NCBI GenBank assembly: GCA_023639215.1
Contig: CP097899.1
Location: 3,282,001-3,346,000 of the forward strand
From: Candidatus Pristimantibacillus lignocellulolyticus
GTDB taxonomy: Bacteria; Bacillota; Bacilli; Paenibacillales; Paenibacillaceae
Length of the DNA: 64,000 nt
Direction: 5' to 3'
In this document: piece after piece, positions 18,009-25,971 of the stretch
Layout: every line of letters starts with the position of its first letter
Numbering within the stretch: the stretch's first letter is position 1
Notes under the pieces: model-generated
What the model was told of the DNA's origin: nothing
Database searches by the model: none
The model's input: the letters and a program-made list of their open reading frames with translations, nothing else
Program-made: the position numbers and the translations under genes

Positions 18009-18575
18009 TTATTTGCGTTTTTTCATTGCGAACGCAACCGCTGCAACGATAATTACTGCAATAATAATGAACGGCCATACTTTGTTTGTATCTGATTTTG
18101 TATCTGAATTTTGTTCTGTGTCCACGCTAGGAGTCGCTGTCGGTTCTACCGTAGGTTCTACTGTTGGTTCAACAGTTACTTCAGGTGTAGTATTAACTTC
18201 TTCAGTTGGAGTCGGCGTTGCTTCAGAAGCTGCTACCGTAAATGAATAGCTACCATCAATGGCATGACCATCCGCACCAATGATGTTGTATTGCACCTTG
18301 TATACTCCATTTGATAATGGAGCAGTAACATCACCAGTTAATTCATGTTCGTTAACGCTAATATTATTAACAACTTGTTCTTCGTTGTTTTCATTTAACA
18401 GTTTAAATGTACTCATTGTTGCGATGGTTGTATTAAATGCAATCGTAATTTTTTCTGGAGCTGAATCAACTGTTGCATCAGCTGCTGGTGATGATTCAGT
18501 CACCTTAGAGTGCGCAAATACTTGCGTTGGAACCAATAGTAGCAATAAACATAGTAACCAAATAGTCTTCTTCAA
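18009..18575 (-). CDS. copC: CopC domain-containing copper-binding exported protein
   Basis: A 188-aa surface protein with a signal peptide (about 1-21, cleaved after VFA). The mature chain starts with His (HSKVTESSP), the N-terminal copper ligand of CopC proteins. A beta-sandwich follows to about residue 115, with a second ligand motif DGHAIDGSYSF, then a Thr/Pro/Glu linker with VEPT repeats (about 118-150), a C-terminal membrane helix and a KKRK tail. It would sit outside the membrane and feed CopD. Two tandem leader hairpins lie upstream, the proximal one abutting the SD AGGAGG. Confidence 0.9.
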   Translation of the reverse strand: MKKTIWLLCLLLLLVPTQVFAHSKVTESSPAADATVDSAPEKITIAFNTTIATMSTFKLLNENNEEQVVNNISVNEHELTGDVTAPLSNGVYKVQYNIIGADGHAIDGSYSFTVAASEATPTPTEEVNTTPEVTVEPTVEPTVEPTATPSVDTEQNSDTKSDTNKVWPFIIIAVIIVAAVAFAMKKRK

Positions 18576-18583
18576 AATAAAAT

Positions 18584-18647
18584 CCTCCTAAAACTTTTTA
18601 TATACTTCTCGAAATGCTACTTTGTAATAAAAAGTAGCATCGAAAGC
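18584..18647 (-). repeat. SD-proximal leader hairpin before copC (proximal copy)
   Basis: Minus-strand order: head GCTTTCGATG, arm ACTTTTTAT (plus 18627-18635), arm ATAAAAAGT (plus 18593-18601), SD AGGAGG (plus 18584-18589). An alternative stem, GCTACTTT/AAAGTAGC (plus 18616-18623 with 18631-18638), uses the same 5' arm, so two folds compete. Confidence 0.6.
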
Positions 18648-18655
18648 CAAAACAA

Positions 18656-18710
18656 AAAACTTTTTATATACTCTAAATGCTGCTTCGTAATAAAAAGTAG
18701 CATCGAAAGC
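18656..18710 (-). repeat. SD-proximal leader hairpin before copC (distal copy)
   Basis: A second tandem copy on the minus strand with the same head (GCTTTCGATG) and TACTTTTTAT and ATAAAAAGT arms, but lacking the AGGAGG end. The pair looks like a duplication in which only the gene-proximal copy keeps the SD. Confidence 0.55.
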
Positions 18711-18735
18711 AGATGAAAATAAACATTTCATATGC

Positions 18736-18744
18736 ATTATATCA
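18736..18744 (-). promoter_or_regulatory. Extended -10 promoter of copC-copD
   Basis: On the minus strand, TGATATAAT. The -35 region is weak. It lies upstream of both leader hairpins. Confidence 0.45.
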
Positions 18745-18956
18745 AATGAACAGCTGAAAAGTTATGCATTGACGTTCAAGAGTAAGAACAAGTTATGAAC
18801 ATTAAATAATAAAGTAACTAAGAAAAGTTAGAAAATGTACTAATCTAGTAATCTTTATCATTTTTCAGTAAGAAGTAATAAAAACTTGCTACATGCGAAT
18901 ATATATGCAATATCTATCATGAAAGTTAGCTTCTAGAAAATAATGAAGGGAGGTGT

Positions 18957-18986
18957 ATGTCATCTGATTTTTACCAGATGGCATAA
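18957..18986 (+). CDS. Possible 9-codon leader peptide (minicistron)
   Basis: ATG at 18957 is preceded by AAGGGAGGTG (18946-18955) and reads MSSDFYQMA then TAA. The TAA is 6 nt before the TTG of the CorC-like gene and in the same frame. A small hairpin, CATCTG/CAGATG, overlaps it. The SD-to-ATG spacing is short. It could be a leader that couples translation to the next gene, or the original N-terminus of that gene broken by a stop. Confidence 0.35.
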   Translation: MSSDFYQMA

Positions 18987-18992
18987 ACTTAC

Positions 18993-20183
18993 TTGGAGGA
19001 TCCCGCGTCAATAGGATGGACGATTTTTCTAATGAGTATACTTTTCATTGTTTATAGTAGTTGCTTATTCATTAATAACAATTGGATTACTGAATGGAAA
19101 GAAAAGAAAAAGAATGAGAATGTAACGGAAAAAGTAGCTTCACGCATTATACCAATTGTCAGTTTTTGGAGCGTCAAGTACTTGCCAATATTTTGTCTTA
19201 TTTGGCTAGGAATGCTCCTTCTTCAGTTACAACTGTTAATTGTAAGAGAGTTGGAGGCAAGTGGGACTTCATTACAAAGCAGTTCAGCGATCTGGATTGG
19301 AACAATGGCAGGCAGTGTATTAGTCGTATTACTGCTGTACATGCTTCATAGGAAGTGGCTTCCAAAAAAGAAACTTAATGCAGAAGATAGCTCAAATATC
19401 TTAACGTTTATTGATCCAAACTTTGAGGATAATGTTAATATCGTGAATGTTTCTAATATGGGAGGAAACTCAAAATACGACTTTGGTGAAAAAACAGCTC
19501 GAGAGGTGATGACTCCAAGACTGGATATGATTTGTTTAGAGTGGAACAAGTCATTATCAGTTAATATAGAAACAGCGATTACTCATATGAGAACTAGATA
19601 TCCCATTGTTAATCAAGATAAAGATGACATTATCGGATTTGTGCATATTAAGGATCTGCTTGCAAAATATGATCATAAAACAACGGAATATCAATGGCAG
19701 CAATGGATTAGACCGATCATTACAGTTTCAGATACGATTGCTATTTCTACTTTATTAGCAATGATGCAAAAGAAAAAAACTCAAATTGCTTTGTTAATTG
19801 ATGAATATGGTGGAACTTCGGGTATGGCAACACTTGAAGATATATTGGAAGAAATTGTTGGTGATATACAAGATGAATTTGATGAAGATGAGCATGAAAT
19901 AGTACGAATCCAACAGGATCATTATATGCTCAGTGCAATGTTACTAGTTGAAGAAGTTAACGGTTATTTTAATATTGGACTTGAAGTAGACGATATGGAT
20001 TCGATCGGAGGTTACATGTATGCGAACATTCAATTTCCTCCACATATCGGTCAATCAGTAGTATACAAAAGAGATGATGAAAAATACATTTTTACAATTG
20101 AACAAATGGACCAGCTTAGAATTACATCTATTAGCGTGAAAAGGATTCAAGCAACTATAAATTGCGAAGGAATATCGCGGTAA
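18993..20183 (+). CDS. CorC/HlyC-like CBS-pair membrane protein
   Basis: A 396-aa protein with three N-terminal hydrophobic segments (about 8-28, 60-80, 95-118), a CBS pair (about 165-300, with TAREVMTPRLDM and IGFVHIKDLL) and a C-terminal CorC_HlyC domain (about 310-390). This is the cytoplasmic part of the CNNM/CorC family, linked to Mg2+/Co2+ handling. The membrane region is shorter than and unlike the usual DUF21 domain. The TTG start (MEDPASIGW) has no SD directly upstream; the only good SD (18946-18955) belongs to a minicistron ending 6 nt before it. An in-frame ATG at 19032 is the alternative. Confidence 0.75.
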   Translation: MEDPASIGWTIFLMSILFIVYSSCLFINNNWITEWKEKKKNENVTEKVASRIIPIVSFWSVKYLPIFCLIWLGMLLLQLQLLIVRELEASGTSLQSSSAIWIGTMAGSVLVVLLLYMLHRKWLPKKKLNAEDSSNILTFIDPNFEDNVNIVNVSNMGGNSKYDFGEKTAREVMTPRLDMICLEWNKSLSVNIETAITHMRTRYPIVNQDKDDIIGFVHIKDLLAKYDHKTTEYQWQQWIRPIITVSDTIAISTLLAMMQKKKTQIALLIDEYGGTSGMATLEDILEEIVGDIQDEFDEDEHEIVRIQQDHYMLSAMLLVEEVNGYFNIGLEVDDMDSIGGYMYANIQFPPHIGQSVVYKRDDEKYIFTIEQMDQLRITSISVKRIQATINCEGISR

Positions 20184-20246
20184 GCGTGTCATGATAATGA
20201 ATATAGTTGGATCAAGAGGAGATGTAGCTTTAGCGTGGATGTGAAA

Positions 20247-20295
20247 GAAGCCCGTTTGAATGAGATAAAACTCTCAGCTTCAAACAGGCTTCTTT
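20247..20295. terminator. Bidirectional terminator between the CorC-like gene and mnmA
   Basis: 14-nt arms (20247-20260 with 20279-20292) with one mismatch, then TTT on the plus strand. Confidence 0.7.
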
Positions 20296-20333
20296 AATGT
20301 GTTTTCGAACGAATAAAGTATTAATTTGTTAAG

Positions 20334-21437
20334 TTAAATCTTGTTTACTTTATCAATCGTACCGCCACCAAGACATACATCGCCGTCATACAATACAACA
20401 GCTTGTCCAGGTGTTATTGCTTTTTGATTCTTTGCAAACGTAATTTTAGCTTCACCGTTAGGCATCTTTTGCACCGTTACTTGTTGATCAGGTTGACGAT
20501 AACGGAATTTGGCAGTACATTCAAATGTCTCCGGCTGTCCATCTTCAACAATCCAGTTCATATTGGTAGCTAACAAGCTTTCGGAATATAAACTTTGATG
20601 AGTATCACCTTGAACGACATACAATACATTTTTTTCTAAGTCTTTTTCAGCAACGAACCATGGCTCGCCATTACCATTTCCACCAATACCAAGTCCTTGT
20701 CGTTGACCTAACGTGTAATACATTAATCCATCGTGACGACCTTTTTTCTCGCCAGTCAAAATATCAATCATATCACCAGGTTTGGCAGGCAAGTATTGAC
20801 TTAAAAATTGTTTGAAATTACGTTCGCCGATGAAGCAAACGCCAGTACTATCTTTTTTCTTTGCAGTATAAAGTCCTGCAGCTTCAGCGATTTTACGAAC
20901 TTCAGGCTTTGGCAGATGACCAATCGGAAACATAGCTTTGGCAAGTTGCTCTTGATTAAGTGCATTTAGGAAGTAAGTTTGATCCTTATTGGAATCAATA
21001 CCACGCAGTAACTTTGTTACACCATTTGCATCTCGTACAACTTGGGCATAATGACCAGTAGCAAGAAAATCTGCATTCAGTTCTTCAGCCTTTTTCAAGA
21101 AATCACCAAATTTGATTTCGCGATTACACATCACATCAGGATTCGGCGTTCTTCCGCGTTTGTATTCATCTAAGAAATATGAGAAAACTTTATCGAAATA
21201 TTGTTTCTCAAAATTTACTGTATAATATGGAATGCCGATCTGGTCGCAAACACGACGAACATCTTCAGCATCTTCTTCAGCTGTACAATGTCCAAATTCA
21301 TCTGTATCATCCCAGTTTTTCATGAAAATACCGATTACTTCATAGCCTTGCTCTTTCAATAATAATGCAGCAACAGAAGAGTCAACGCCGCCTGACATAC
21401 CGATAACGACTCTAGTGTTTTGATTAGGATTTGACAT
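20334..21437 (-). CDS. mnmA: tRNA-specific 2-thiouridylase MnmA
   Basis: Introduces sulfur at U34 of Glu, Lys and Gln tRNAs using ATP and persulfide. The 367-aa protein has the PP-loop GMSGGVDSSV near the N-terminus, the catalytic Cys in PDVMCNREIKFG and the second Cys in GVCFIGER. The start MSNPNQNTRV is chosen because AAGGTGGTG lies 5 nt upstream; the open frame extends 11 codons further without an SD. It is divergent from cymR and the cysteine desulfurase that probably supplies its sulfur. Confidence 0.97.
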   Translation of the reverse strand: MSNPNQNTRVVIGMSGGVDSSVAALLLKEQGYEVIGIFMKNWDDTDEFGHCTAEEDAEDVRRVCDQIGIPYYTVNFEKQYFDKVFSYFLDEYKRGRTPNPDVMCNREIKFGDFLKKAEELNADFLATGHYAQVVRDANGVTKLLRGIDSNKDQTYFLNALNQEQLAKAMFPIGHLPKPEVRKIAEAAGLYTAKKKDSTGVCFIGERNFKQFLSQYLPAKPGDMIDILTGEKKGRHDGLMYYTLGQRQGLGIGGNGNGEPWFVAEKDLEKNVLYVVQGDTHQSLYSESLLATNMNWIVEDGQPETFECTAKFRYRQPDQQVTVQKMPNGEAKITFAKNQKAITPGQAVVLYDGDVCLGGGTIDKVNKI

Positions 21438-21594
21438 AATTACACCACCTTGTTCATTCAAGCATTTCATATTGTAACATATTCAATAAACTTTTTCATG
21501 AATAACTATTGTGAAAATGGAGACGATTGTAGATAGTTATGATACCATATAAGAATAATTGGAATACAATGAATTAAATGAGGTGTAATGAAAT

Positions 21595-22023
21595 ATGAAA
21601 ATTTCTACTAAAGGTCGCTATGGATTAACGATAATGATGGAATTAGCTATGAAGTTTGGAGAAGGACCTATCTCCTTGAAAAGTATCGCAGAGAAAAATA
21701 ATTTATCAGAACATTATTTAGAGCAACTAATTGCACCTTTGCGTAATGCAGGTTACGTAAAAAGTATTCGTGGGGCTTATGGCGGTTATGTGTTATCCAA
21801 AGAACCTTCAGATATTACGACGGGAGACATTATTCGGGTTCTTGAAGGTCCGATATCTCCAGTTGACTTCACTGAAGAAGATGATCCCGCAAAACGCAAT
21901 CTATGGTTACGTATCCGTGACAGCATTGCAAACGTTATGGATTCTACAACATTGGAACATCTAATTAATTATTCAGAAGAACCGGACAAAGAGAATAGCG
22001 AAAGCTATATGTTCTACATTTAA
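21595..22023 (+). CDS. cymR: Rrf2-family transcriptional regulator, CymR-like
   Basis: A 142-aa winged-helix regulator starting MKISTKGRYGLTIMMELA, typical of CymR, the repressor of cysteine and sulfur metabolism in Bacillus. It lacks the three cysteines that bind an Fe-S cluster in IscR/NsrR, which supports CymR rather than those. The C-terminal region is acidic. SD AGGTG (21581-21585) before ATG. It lies directly upstream of the cysteine desulfurase and opposite mnmA, as in other Firmicutes. In Bacillus CymR works with CysK; no cysK is in the window. Confidence 0.85.
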   Translation: MKISTKGRYGLTIMMELAMKFGEGPISLKSIAEKNNLSEHYLEQLIAPLRNAGYVKSIRGAYGGYVLSKEPSDITTGDIIRVLEGPISPVDFTEEDDPAKRNLWLRIRDSIANVMDSTTLEHLINYSEEPDKENSESYMFYI

Positions 22024-22032
22024 TAAGTGTAT

Positions 22033-22096
22033 GCTTTCGAAGTGACTTTTTGTGTATAGATAAAGATGTTACATGAAGCTACAAAAAGTTTAGGAG
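22033..22096 (+). repeat. SD-proximal leader hairpin before the cysteine desulfurase
   Basis: Head GCTTTCGAAGT, arm ACTTTTTGT (22045-22053), arm ACAAAAAGT (22081-22089), then TTAGGAG. A perfect 9-bp stem with a 27-nt loop. The change C to T in one arm relative to other copies is matched by G to A in the other, so pairing is kept. Confidence 0.65.
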
Positions 22097-22108
22097 TGAA
22101 GGAAGCAT

Positions 22109-23260
22109 ATGAAGTCATATTACTTTGATCATGCAGCAACAACTCCGTTAGATCCAGATGTTATTGCTGCAATGATTGCAACAATGCAACAAGGTCCCGG
22201 AAATGCTTCAAGCATTCATCGTTTTGGGAGAAACGCTAAACATAGCCTTAATCAATCCCGAGACAAAATAGCTTCGATTCTTGGATGCAAATCGAATGAA
22301 TTCACTTTCACTTCAGGCGGAACTGAAAGTGATAATTTGGCTATTATTGGCGCTGCAAGAGCACAAGCTTTGAAGGGTAGAAAACATCTTATTACTTCTG
22401 CTATTGAACATCATGCTGTAATACATTCCATGGAATGGCTTGCTAAACATGAAGGATTCGATTTAACAATAATATCTGTTGACCAGCAAGGTTATGTGAA
22501 TCTAACTGAGCTAAAAGATGCTTTAAGTGAACAGACTGCATTAGTAAGCATTATGCATGGCAATAACGAAGTAGGCACAATTCAGCCTATTGAGCAAATA
22601 GGTGAACTTGTTCATCAAGTAGGTGCGCTTTTTCATGTTGATGCTGTTCAAACACTCGGACGTGTCCCGTATTCTCTTCAACAATTACCGATTGATCTCA
22701 TGAGTTTCTCCTCCCATAAAATAAATGGTCCTCAAGGCATTGGTGGTTTATATATAGCGACAGGAACTCCTATTGAAGCGTTACAACAGGGGGGCTCTCA
22801 AGAACGAAAACGTAGAGCTGGAACAGAAAATCTTGCCGGAATAGTTGGTTTTGCAACAGCTCTTGACATTTGTGTGAACAAGCGCGAAAAATGGCAACCT
22901 TTTGTGACGGATCTTCGTAATAGATGGGTAGAGCTGTTACAACAAGAATTAGAACAGTATCCGATCATCGTGAATAGTGATCTTGATCATGGATTATCTC
23001 ATATCGTAAACATAAGCTTTGTTGGTGTTGATACCGAAAGCATGTTAATGAATTTGGATATGGCAGGAATTGCAGTTTCAAGCGGTTCGGCTTGTACTTC
23101 TGGATCGTTAGAACGTTCACATGTGTTGAAAGCAATGGGGCTAAGTGCTGATCGATTAAATAGTGCTGTAAGATTTAGCTTTGGAATGGGCAATACTATA
23201 GAGGAAATCGAAGAGGCTGCAACAATAGTTGCTAGTATCGTAAAACGAATCAACTCTTAA
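22109..23260 (+). CDS. Cysteine desulfurase (YrvO/IscS-like)
   Basis: A PLP enzyme that takes sulfur from cysteine as an enzyme-bound persulfide. The 383-aa chain has the start YYFDHAATTPLDP, the PLP lysine in SFSSHKINGPQG (about residue 203) and the catalytic loop SSGSACTSGS (about 327-336). The short loop is the IscS/NifS (group I) type. Its place beside mnmA and cymR matches B. subtilis YrvO, the sulfur donor for MnmA. ATG with TAGGAG (22091-22096); a leader hairpin sits directly before the SD. Confidence 0.92.
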   Translation: MKSYYFDHAATTPLDPDVIAAMIATMQQGPGNASSIHRFGRNAKHSLNQSRDKIASILGCKSNEFTFTSGGTESDNLAIIGAARAQALKGRKHLITSAIEHHAVIHSMEWLAKHEGFDLTIISVDQQGYVNLTELKDALSEQTALVSIMHGNNEVGTIQPIEQIGELVHQVGALFHVDAVQTLGRVPYSLQQLPIDLMSFSSHKINGPQGIGGLYIATGTPIEALQQGGSQERKRRAGTENLAGIVGFATALDICVNKREKWQPFVTDLRNRWVELLQQELEQYPIIVNSDLDHGLSHIVNISFVGVDTESMLMNLDMAGIAVSSGSACTSGSLERSHVLKAMGLSADRLNSAVRFSFGMGNTIEEIEEAATIVASIVKRINS

Positions 23261-23266
23261 GAATAT

Positions 23267-23330
23267 GCTACCGAGGCAACTTTTCATATTGTTAAGAGTA
23301 ATTTGAAAAGTTTTAGGAGGCAGCTCATAA
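23267..23330 (+). repeat. SD-proximal leader hairpin before the PRC-barrel gene
   Basis: Head GCTACCGAGG, arm AACTTTTCA (23278-23286), arm TGAAAAGTT (23314-23322), then TTAGGAGG. A perfect 9-bp stem ending 2 nt before the SD region. Confidence 0.65.
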
Positions 23331-23331
23331 T

Positions 23332-23868
23332 ATGATCAGGCTTCAGCAATTAATTGGACTACCTGTCTTAACGATCAACAATGGTAAAAAAGTTGGTGTC
23401 GTTAAGGATGCATGGTTTGATGAGCATTGGAAGTTGAAAGGTCTAGTGCTTGAATATGCAAAATGGTTTGCTGTTAAGGTGCGTACAGTACAATGGAGCG
23501 CGGTGTTAACTTGTGGAGAAGATGCGGTTTTTATCGCGGATGAGTCACAAGTTGTAACAGGTAAGAAACAGTTACTACAGCGAGCTTATTGTATGGGAGA
23601 TGTCCAATTGAAGGACATGCCTGTCATAACGGTGACGGGTTCGCAACTTGGTCGAGTGTCCGATGTATATTTTTACCCATTTCAGGATACACAGATAGTA
23701 GGTTATGAGCTTACAGATGGTTTTGTTTCGGATCTAATTGAAGGACGAAGATGGCTCAGAACACCAAGTGATCTTAATGAAGTATTACTTGGTAAAGATG
23801 CGATAATCGTTCCTGCTGTTAGTGAATCAGAATTGGAGCCAGTCGCAGCTTCCAATGTCAGAGGATAG
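23332..23868 (+). CDS. PRC-barrel domain protein (YrrD-like)
   Basis: A 178-aa soluble protein with two PRC-barrel-like halves: about residues 3-75 (LIGLPVLTINNGKKVGVVKDAWFD) and about 90-165 (MPVITVTGSQLGRVSDVYF). B. subtilis YrrD, encoded in the same general region near alaS, has the same fold and has no firmly assigned function. SD GGAGG (23326-23330), unusually close to ATG at 23332 (1 nt), which may reduce translation; an in-frame alternative start is not obvious. It is followed 12 nt later by a zinc-ribbon gene. Confidence 0.75.
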   Translation: MIRLQQLIGLPVLTINNGKKVGVVKDAWFDEHWKLKGLVLEYAKWFAVKVRTVQWSAVLTCGEDAVFIADESQVVTGKKQLLQRAYCMGDVQLKDMPVITVTGSQLGRVSDVYFYPFQDTQIVGYELTDGFVSDLIEGRRWLRTPSDLNEVLLGKDAIIVPAVSESELEPVAASNVRG

Positions 23869-23880
23869 GGAGTAGTATTT

Positions 23881-24084
23881 ATGAGATGTCCGAACTGTAA
23901 CTCGAAAGATATAGGTAAAATCGGATCACACCAATTCTATTGCTGGGGATGCTATATTGAATTAGCTGTCAACGGTGATAAAATGTCAGTGTATCAAGTT
24001 GAAGAAGATGGCACATTAAGTTCTTTGGATGATTTGTTTTTTGAAGATCAATCAGCAGAACAACCTGAAATACACTTAAATTAA
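23881..24084 (+). CDS. Small zinc-ribbon protein
   Basis: A 67-aa protein starting MRCPNCNSKDIGKIG, with a second pair CWGC (about residues 21-24), giving a CxxC-CxxC zinc-ribbon spacing. The C-terminal half is acidic. There is no known function. It follows the PRC-barrel gene by 12 nt and ends at two terminators, so it is probably its co-transcribed partner. Confidence 0.75.
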   Translation: MRCPNCNSKDIGKIGSHQFYCWGCYIELAVNGDKMSVYQVEEDGTLSSLDDLFFEDQSAEQPEIHLN

Positions 24085-24116
24085 CATGCTGTTACATATG
24101 TGCATGTATCAACTAT

Positions 24117-24190
24117 AGAAGGTCTGTAGCTTAGAATAACGACCCGTGAAACGGTCATTCTCTTATTCGCTGCATGACCTTCTTTTTTGT
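24117..24190 (+). terminator. Terminator after the zinc-ribbon gene
   Basis: Outer stem AGAAGGTC/GACCTTCT (24117-24124 with 24176-24183) enclosing an inner hairpin, followed by TTTTTT. Confidence 0.75.
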
Positions 24191-24214
24191 ACGAAGTTAT
24201 ATAGGAGATTCATT

Positions 24215-24250
24215 ACAACAACACTTAATCTCAAGAGTTGTTGTTTTTTG
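24215..24250 (+). terminator. Second terminator before the AI-2E-type gene
   Basis: Stem ACAACAAC/GTTGTTGT (24215-24222 with 24237-24244) followed by a T-run. A back-up terminator about 25 nt after the first. Confidence 0.7.
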
Positions 24251-24314
24251 TGCTGAATAGGAATACTTGTACATATAATGGCAAAGAATAGTTTGAATGA
24301 AGGTGGTGTGTCGA

Positions 24315-25385
24315 ATGGAGCGATTTACAAAAAATAGATTTTTTGTCATCTTAATTTATGCGATATTACTTTTAGTCGTTATTTATTTTATGCTATTGCT
24401 AAAGCCGATTCTTGCGACCATTTTTTCATTCTTAAAAGCTGTTCTCGGACCTTTTGTCGTTGCAATGATTATTTCTTACATACTTAATCCTATTGTCACA
24501 ATGCTACATGAGCGGAAAGTTCCCCGAACGATGGCGGTATTATTAATTTATGCTGTATTTTGTACAATACTAACGGTAATCATAATAAATTTTATTCCTA
24601 TGTTTATCGATCAAATGCAGGAATTGAACAAACATTTACCCGAACTCTCCATGCGAGCTCAAGGTTTAGTGACAGATTTTAATAATAATGCACTGCTACC
24701 AGAAAGTTTACGCGAAGGTGTCAACAAATCTTTAGTGTTAATGGAGCGTCGTGTCTCGGAAACATTACTTGCTTTTGTTAATAATATTGGTGAGATGGTT
24801 GGAACATTATTTGTAGTTTTTGTTGTGCCTTTTCTGGCGTTTTATATTTTGAAGGACTTTGATGTGTTTGAACGTGCGGTAATTAAGTATGTACCTAAGT
24901 CTCATCGTAAAAATACTGTAAGATTATTAAAGGATATTGACGATGCGCTAGGCAGTTACATACGAGGACAACTATTAGTTTGTGTTATCGTAGGAACATT
25001 AGCATATGTTGGTTACTTATTAGTGGGTATGCCATATGCATTATTACTAGCGAGCATTGTTGCAGTAACCAATGTCATTCCTTATGTCGGACCTTTTATT
25101 GGAGCTGCACCAGCCTTATTGATGGCATCAACAGTTTCTGTGAAAATGATGTTGCTAGTTGTTATCGTTAATACAATCTGTCAAATCCTTGAGGGGAATA
25201 TTATATCTCCACAGGTGGTAGGGCGAACATTACATTTACATCCGCTATTGATTATCTTTGCACTCATTGTAGGTGGTCAAGTTGCAGGGATTATTGGAAT
25301 GATTCTGGCTGTACCGATATTTGCTACATGTAAAGTGATTGTACAACATATGTTTGCTTACTATGTTCGAAGAAAGATTATTTGA
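24315..25385 (+). CDS. AI-2E family transporter (PF01594)
   Basis: A 356-aa membrane protein with about seven or eight helices in the AI-2E/PerM pattern: two N-terminal hairpins, a central amphipathic region and a C-terminal four-helix block with PYVGPFIGAAPALLMA and GNIISPQVVGRTLHLHPL. Members are secondary exporters, some of them Na+/H+ antiporters; the substrate here is unknown. Start MERFTKNRF with AAGGTGG (24300-24306) 8 nt upstream. The stop codon overlaps the -35 box of the alaS promoter. Confidence 0.88.
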   Translation: MERFTKNRFFVILIYAILLLVVIYFMLLLKPILATIFSFLKAVLGPFVVAMIISYILNPIVTMLHERKVPRTMAVLLIYAVFCTILTVIIINFIPMFIDQMQELNKHLPELSMRAQGLVTDFNNNALLPESLREGVNKSLVLMERRVSETLLAFVNNIGEMVGTLFVVFVVPFLAFYILKDFDVFERAVIKYVPKSHRKNTVRLLKDIDDALGSYIRGQLLVCVIVGTLAYVGYLLVGMPYALLLASIVAVTNVIPYVGPFIGAAPALLMASTVSVKMMLLVVIVNTICQILEGNIISPQVVGRTLHLHPLLIIFALIVGGQVAGIIGMILAVPIFATCKVIVQHMFAYYVRRKII

Positions 25386-25410
25386 CAGGGGTATAGCCAC
25401 TAGCTATAAT
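25382..25410 (+). promoter_or_regulatory. Consensus promoter of the alaS T-box transcript
   Basis: TTGACA (25382-25387), a 17-nt spacer, TATAAT (25405-25410): a perfect SigA consensus. It overlaps the stop codon of the upstream permease gene. Confidence 0.9.
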
Positions 25411-25427
25411 TTGTACAGAGAAGAACC

Positions 25428-25465
25428 GCTTTTTGAACCTTCATTAGAAGAGTCGTTCAAAAAGC
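25428..25465. repeat. Inverted repeat resembling outward-facing ends of the 170-bp element
   Basis: GCTTTTTGAAC (25428-25438) and GTTCAAAAAGC (25455-25465) form a perfect 11-bp inverted repeat. The same 11-mers are the right and left terminal repeats of the element at 32.2-32.6 kb, here in the order seen at the junction between two adjacent copies. It would be a 5' hairpin of the alaS transcript. Confidence 0.5.
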
Positions 25466-25489
25466 TTACTTATTAACAAGCAAAATCAA

Positions 25490-25732
25490 CAAATCTACGA
25501 CGAAAACAAGTATGTTATAGCCCATTGGCCAGAGATAGCGTTCCTATTCGTAATGAATTGGTTGGAAGAACGCTTCTAATGAAGGATAACAGAAAGCTAT
25601 TTTCTGAGTGTGAGTGAAGCTCATCGGGTGGACCCGTTATCGTCCTTGAAGGCGATTGTGATGCTAATCTCACAATAACCAGGGTGGTACCGCGAAATAA
25701 CATTCGTCCCTGTTCTAACAGGGACTTTTTTT
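25490..25732 (+). promoter_or_regulatory. T-box riboswitch, alaS leader
   Basis: Stem I pairs GAAAA (25502-25506) with TTTTC (ending 25603). The specifier loop has AGTA on the 5' side and a GCT (Ala) codon at 25596-25598 on the 3' side. GTTAT pairs with ATAAC above it, and an AGAGA kink-turn is present. T-box core AGGGTGGTACCGCG (25681-25694). Terminator GTCCCTG/CAGGGAC (25706-25712 with 25719-25725) followed by seven T. Confidence 0.93.
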
Positions 25733-25781
25733 GTTTTCATTTACAAAAAAATTGGATGTAATTTACAGTGTGTTGAGAAAC

Positions 25782-25971
25782 ATAGGTTAAGCTTTCGATG
25801 TAACTTTTCATTATAGAGAAGTATGTCGAGTAAAATATGAAAAGTTAGATTATGCTTACGTTGCAATTTTTCGTTACATAGTCGTATTAACTTTCAGTTA
25901 CGAAAAATAGGTTAAGCTTTCGATGTAACTTTTCATTGCAGAGAAGTATGTCGAGTAAAATATGAAAAGTT
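25782..25971 (+). repeat. Three tandem SD-proximal leader hairpins before alaS
   Basis: Copies 1 (25782-25846) and 3 (25907-25971) match at 63 of 65 positions, 125 nt apart, each with AACTTTTCAT and ATGAAAAGTT arms (25802-25811 with 25837-25846; 25927-25936 with 25962-25971). Copy 2 (about 25854-25908) is diverged, with ATTTTTCGT/ACGAAAAAT arms. Only copy 3 runs into an SD (GGGAGG, 25974-25979). Confidence 0.75.

Larger units (their letters stand above)
18576..18992. other. 417-bp divergent region between copC and the CorC-like gene
   Basis: Minus-strand part: two tandem leader hairpins (18584-18710) and an extended -10 (18736-18744) for copC. Plus-strand part: an AT-rich stretch 18745-18940 in which I see no clear site, then SD, minicistron and hairpin (18946-18986) before the CorC-like gene. 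Confidence 0.75.

Noticed and set aside
24297..24314. ATG at 24297 as start of the AI-2E-type gene
   Set aside because: It overlaps the SD AAGGTGG that serves the ATG at 24315; similar upstream extensions were rejected for recJ, rel, hisS, rarA, mnmA, alaS, ireB, ruvX and others.
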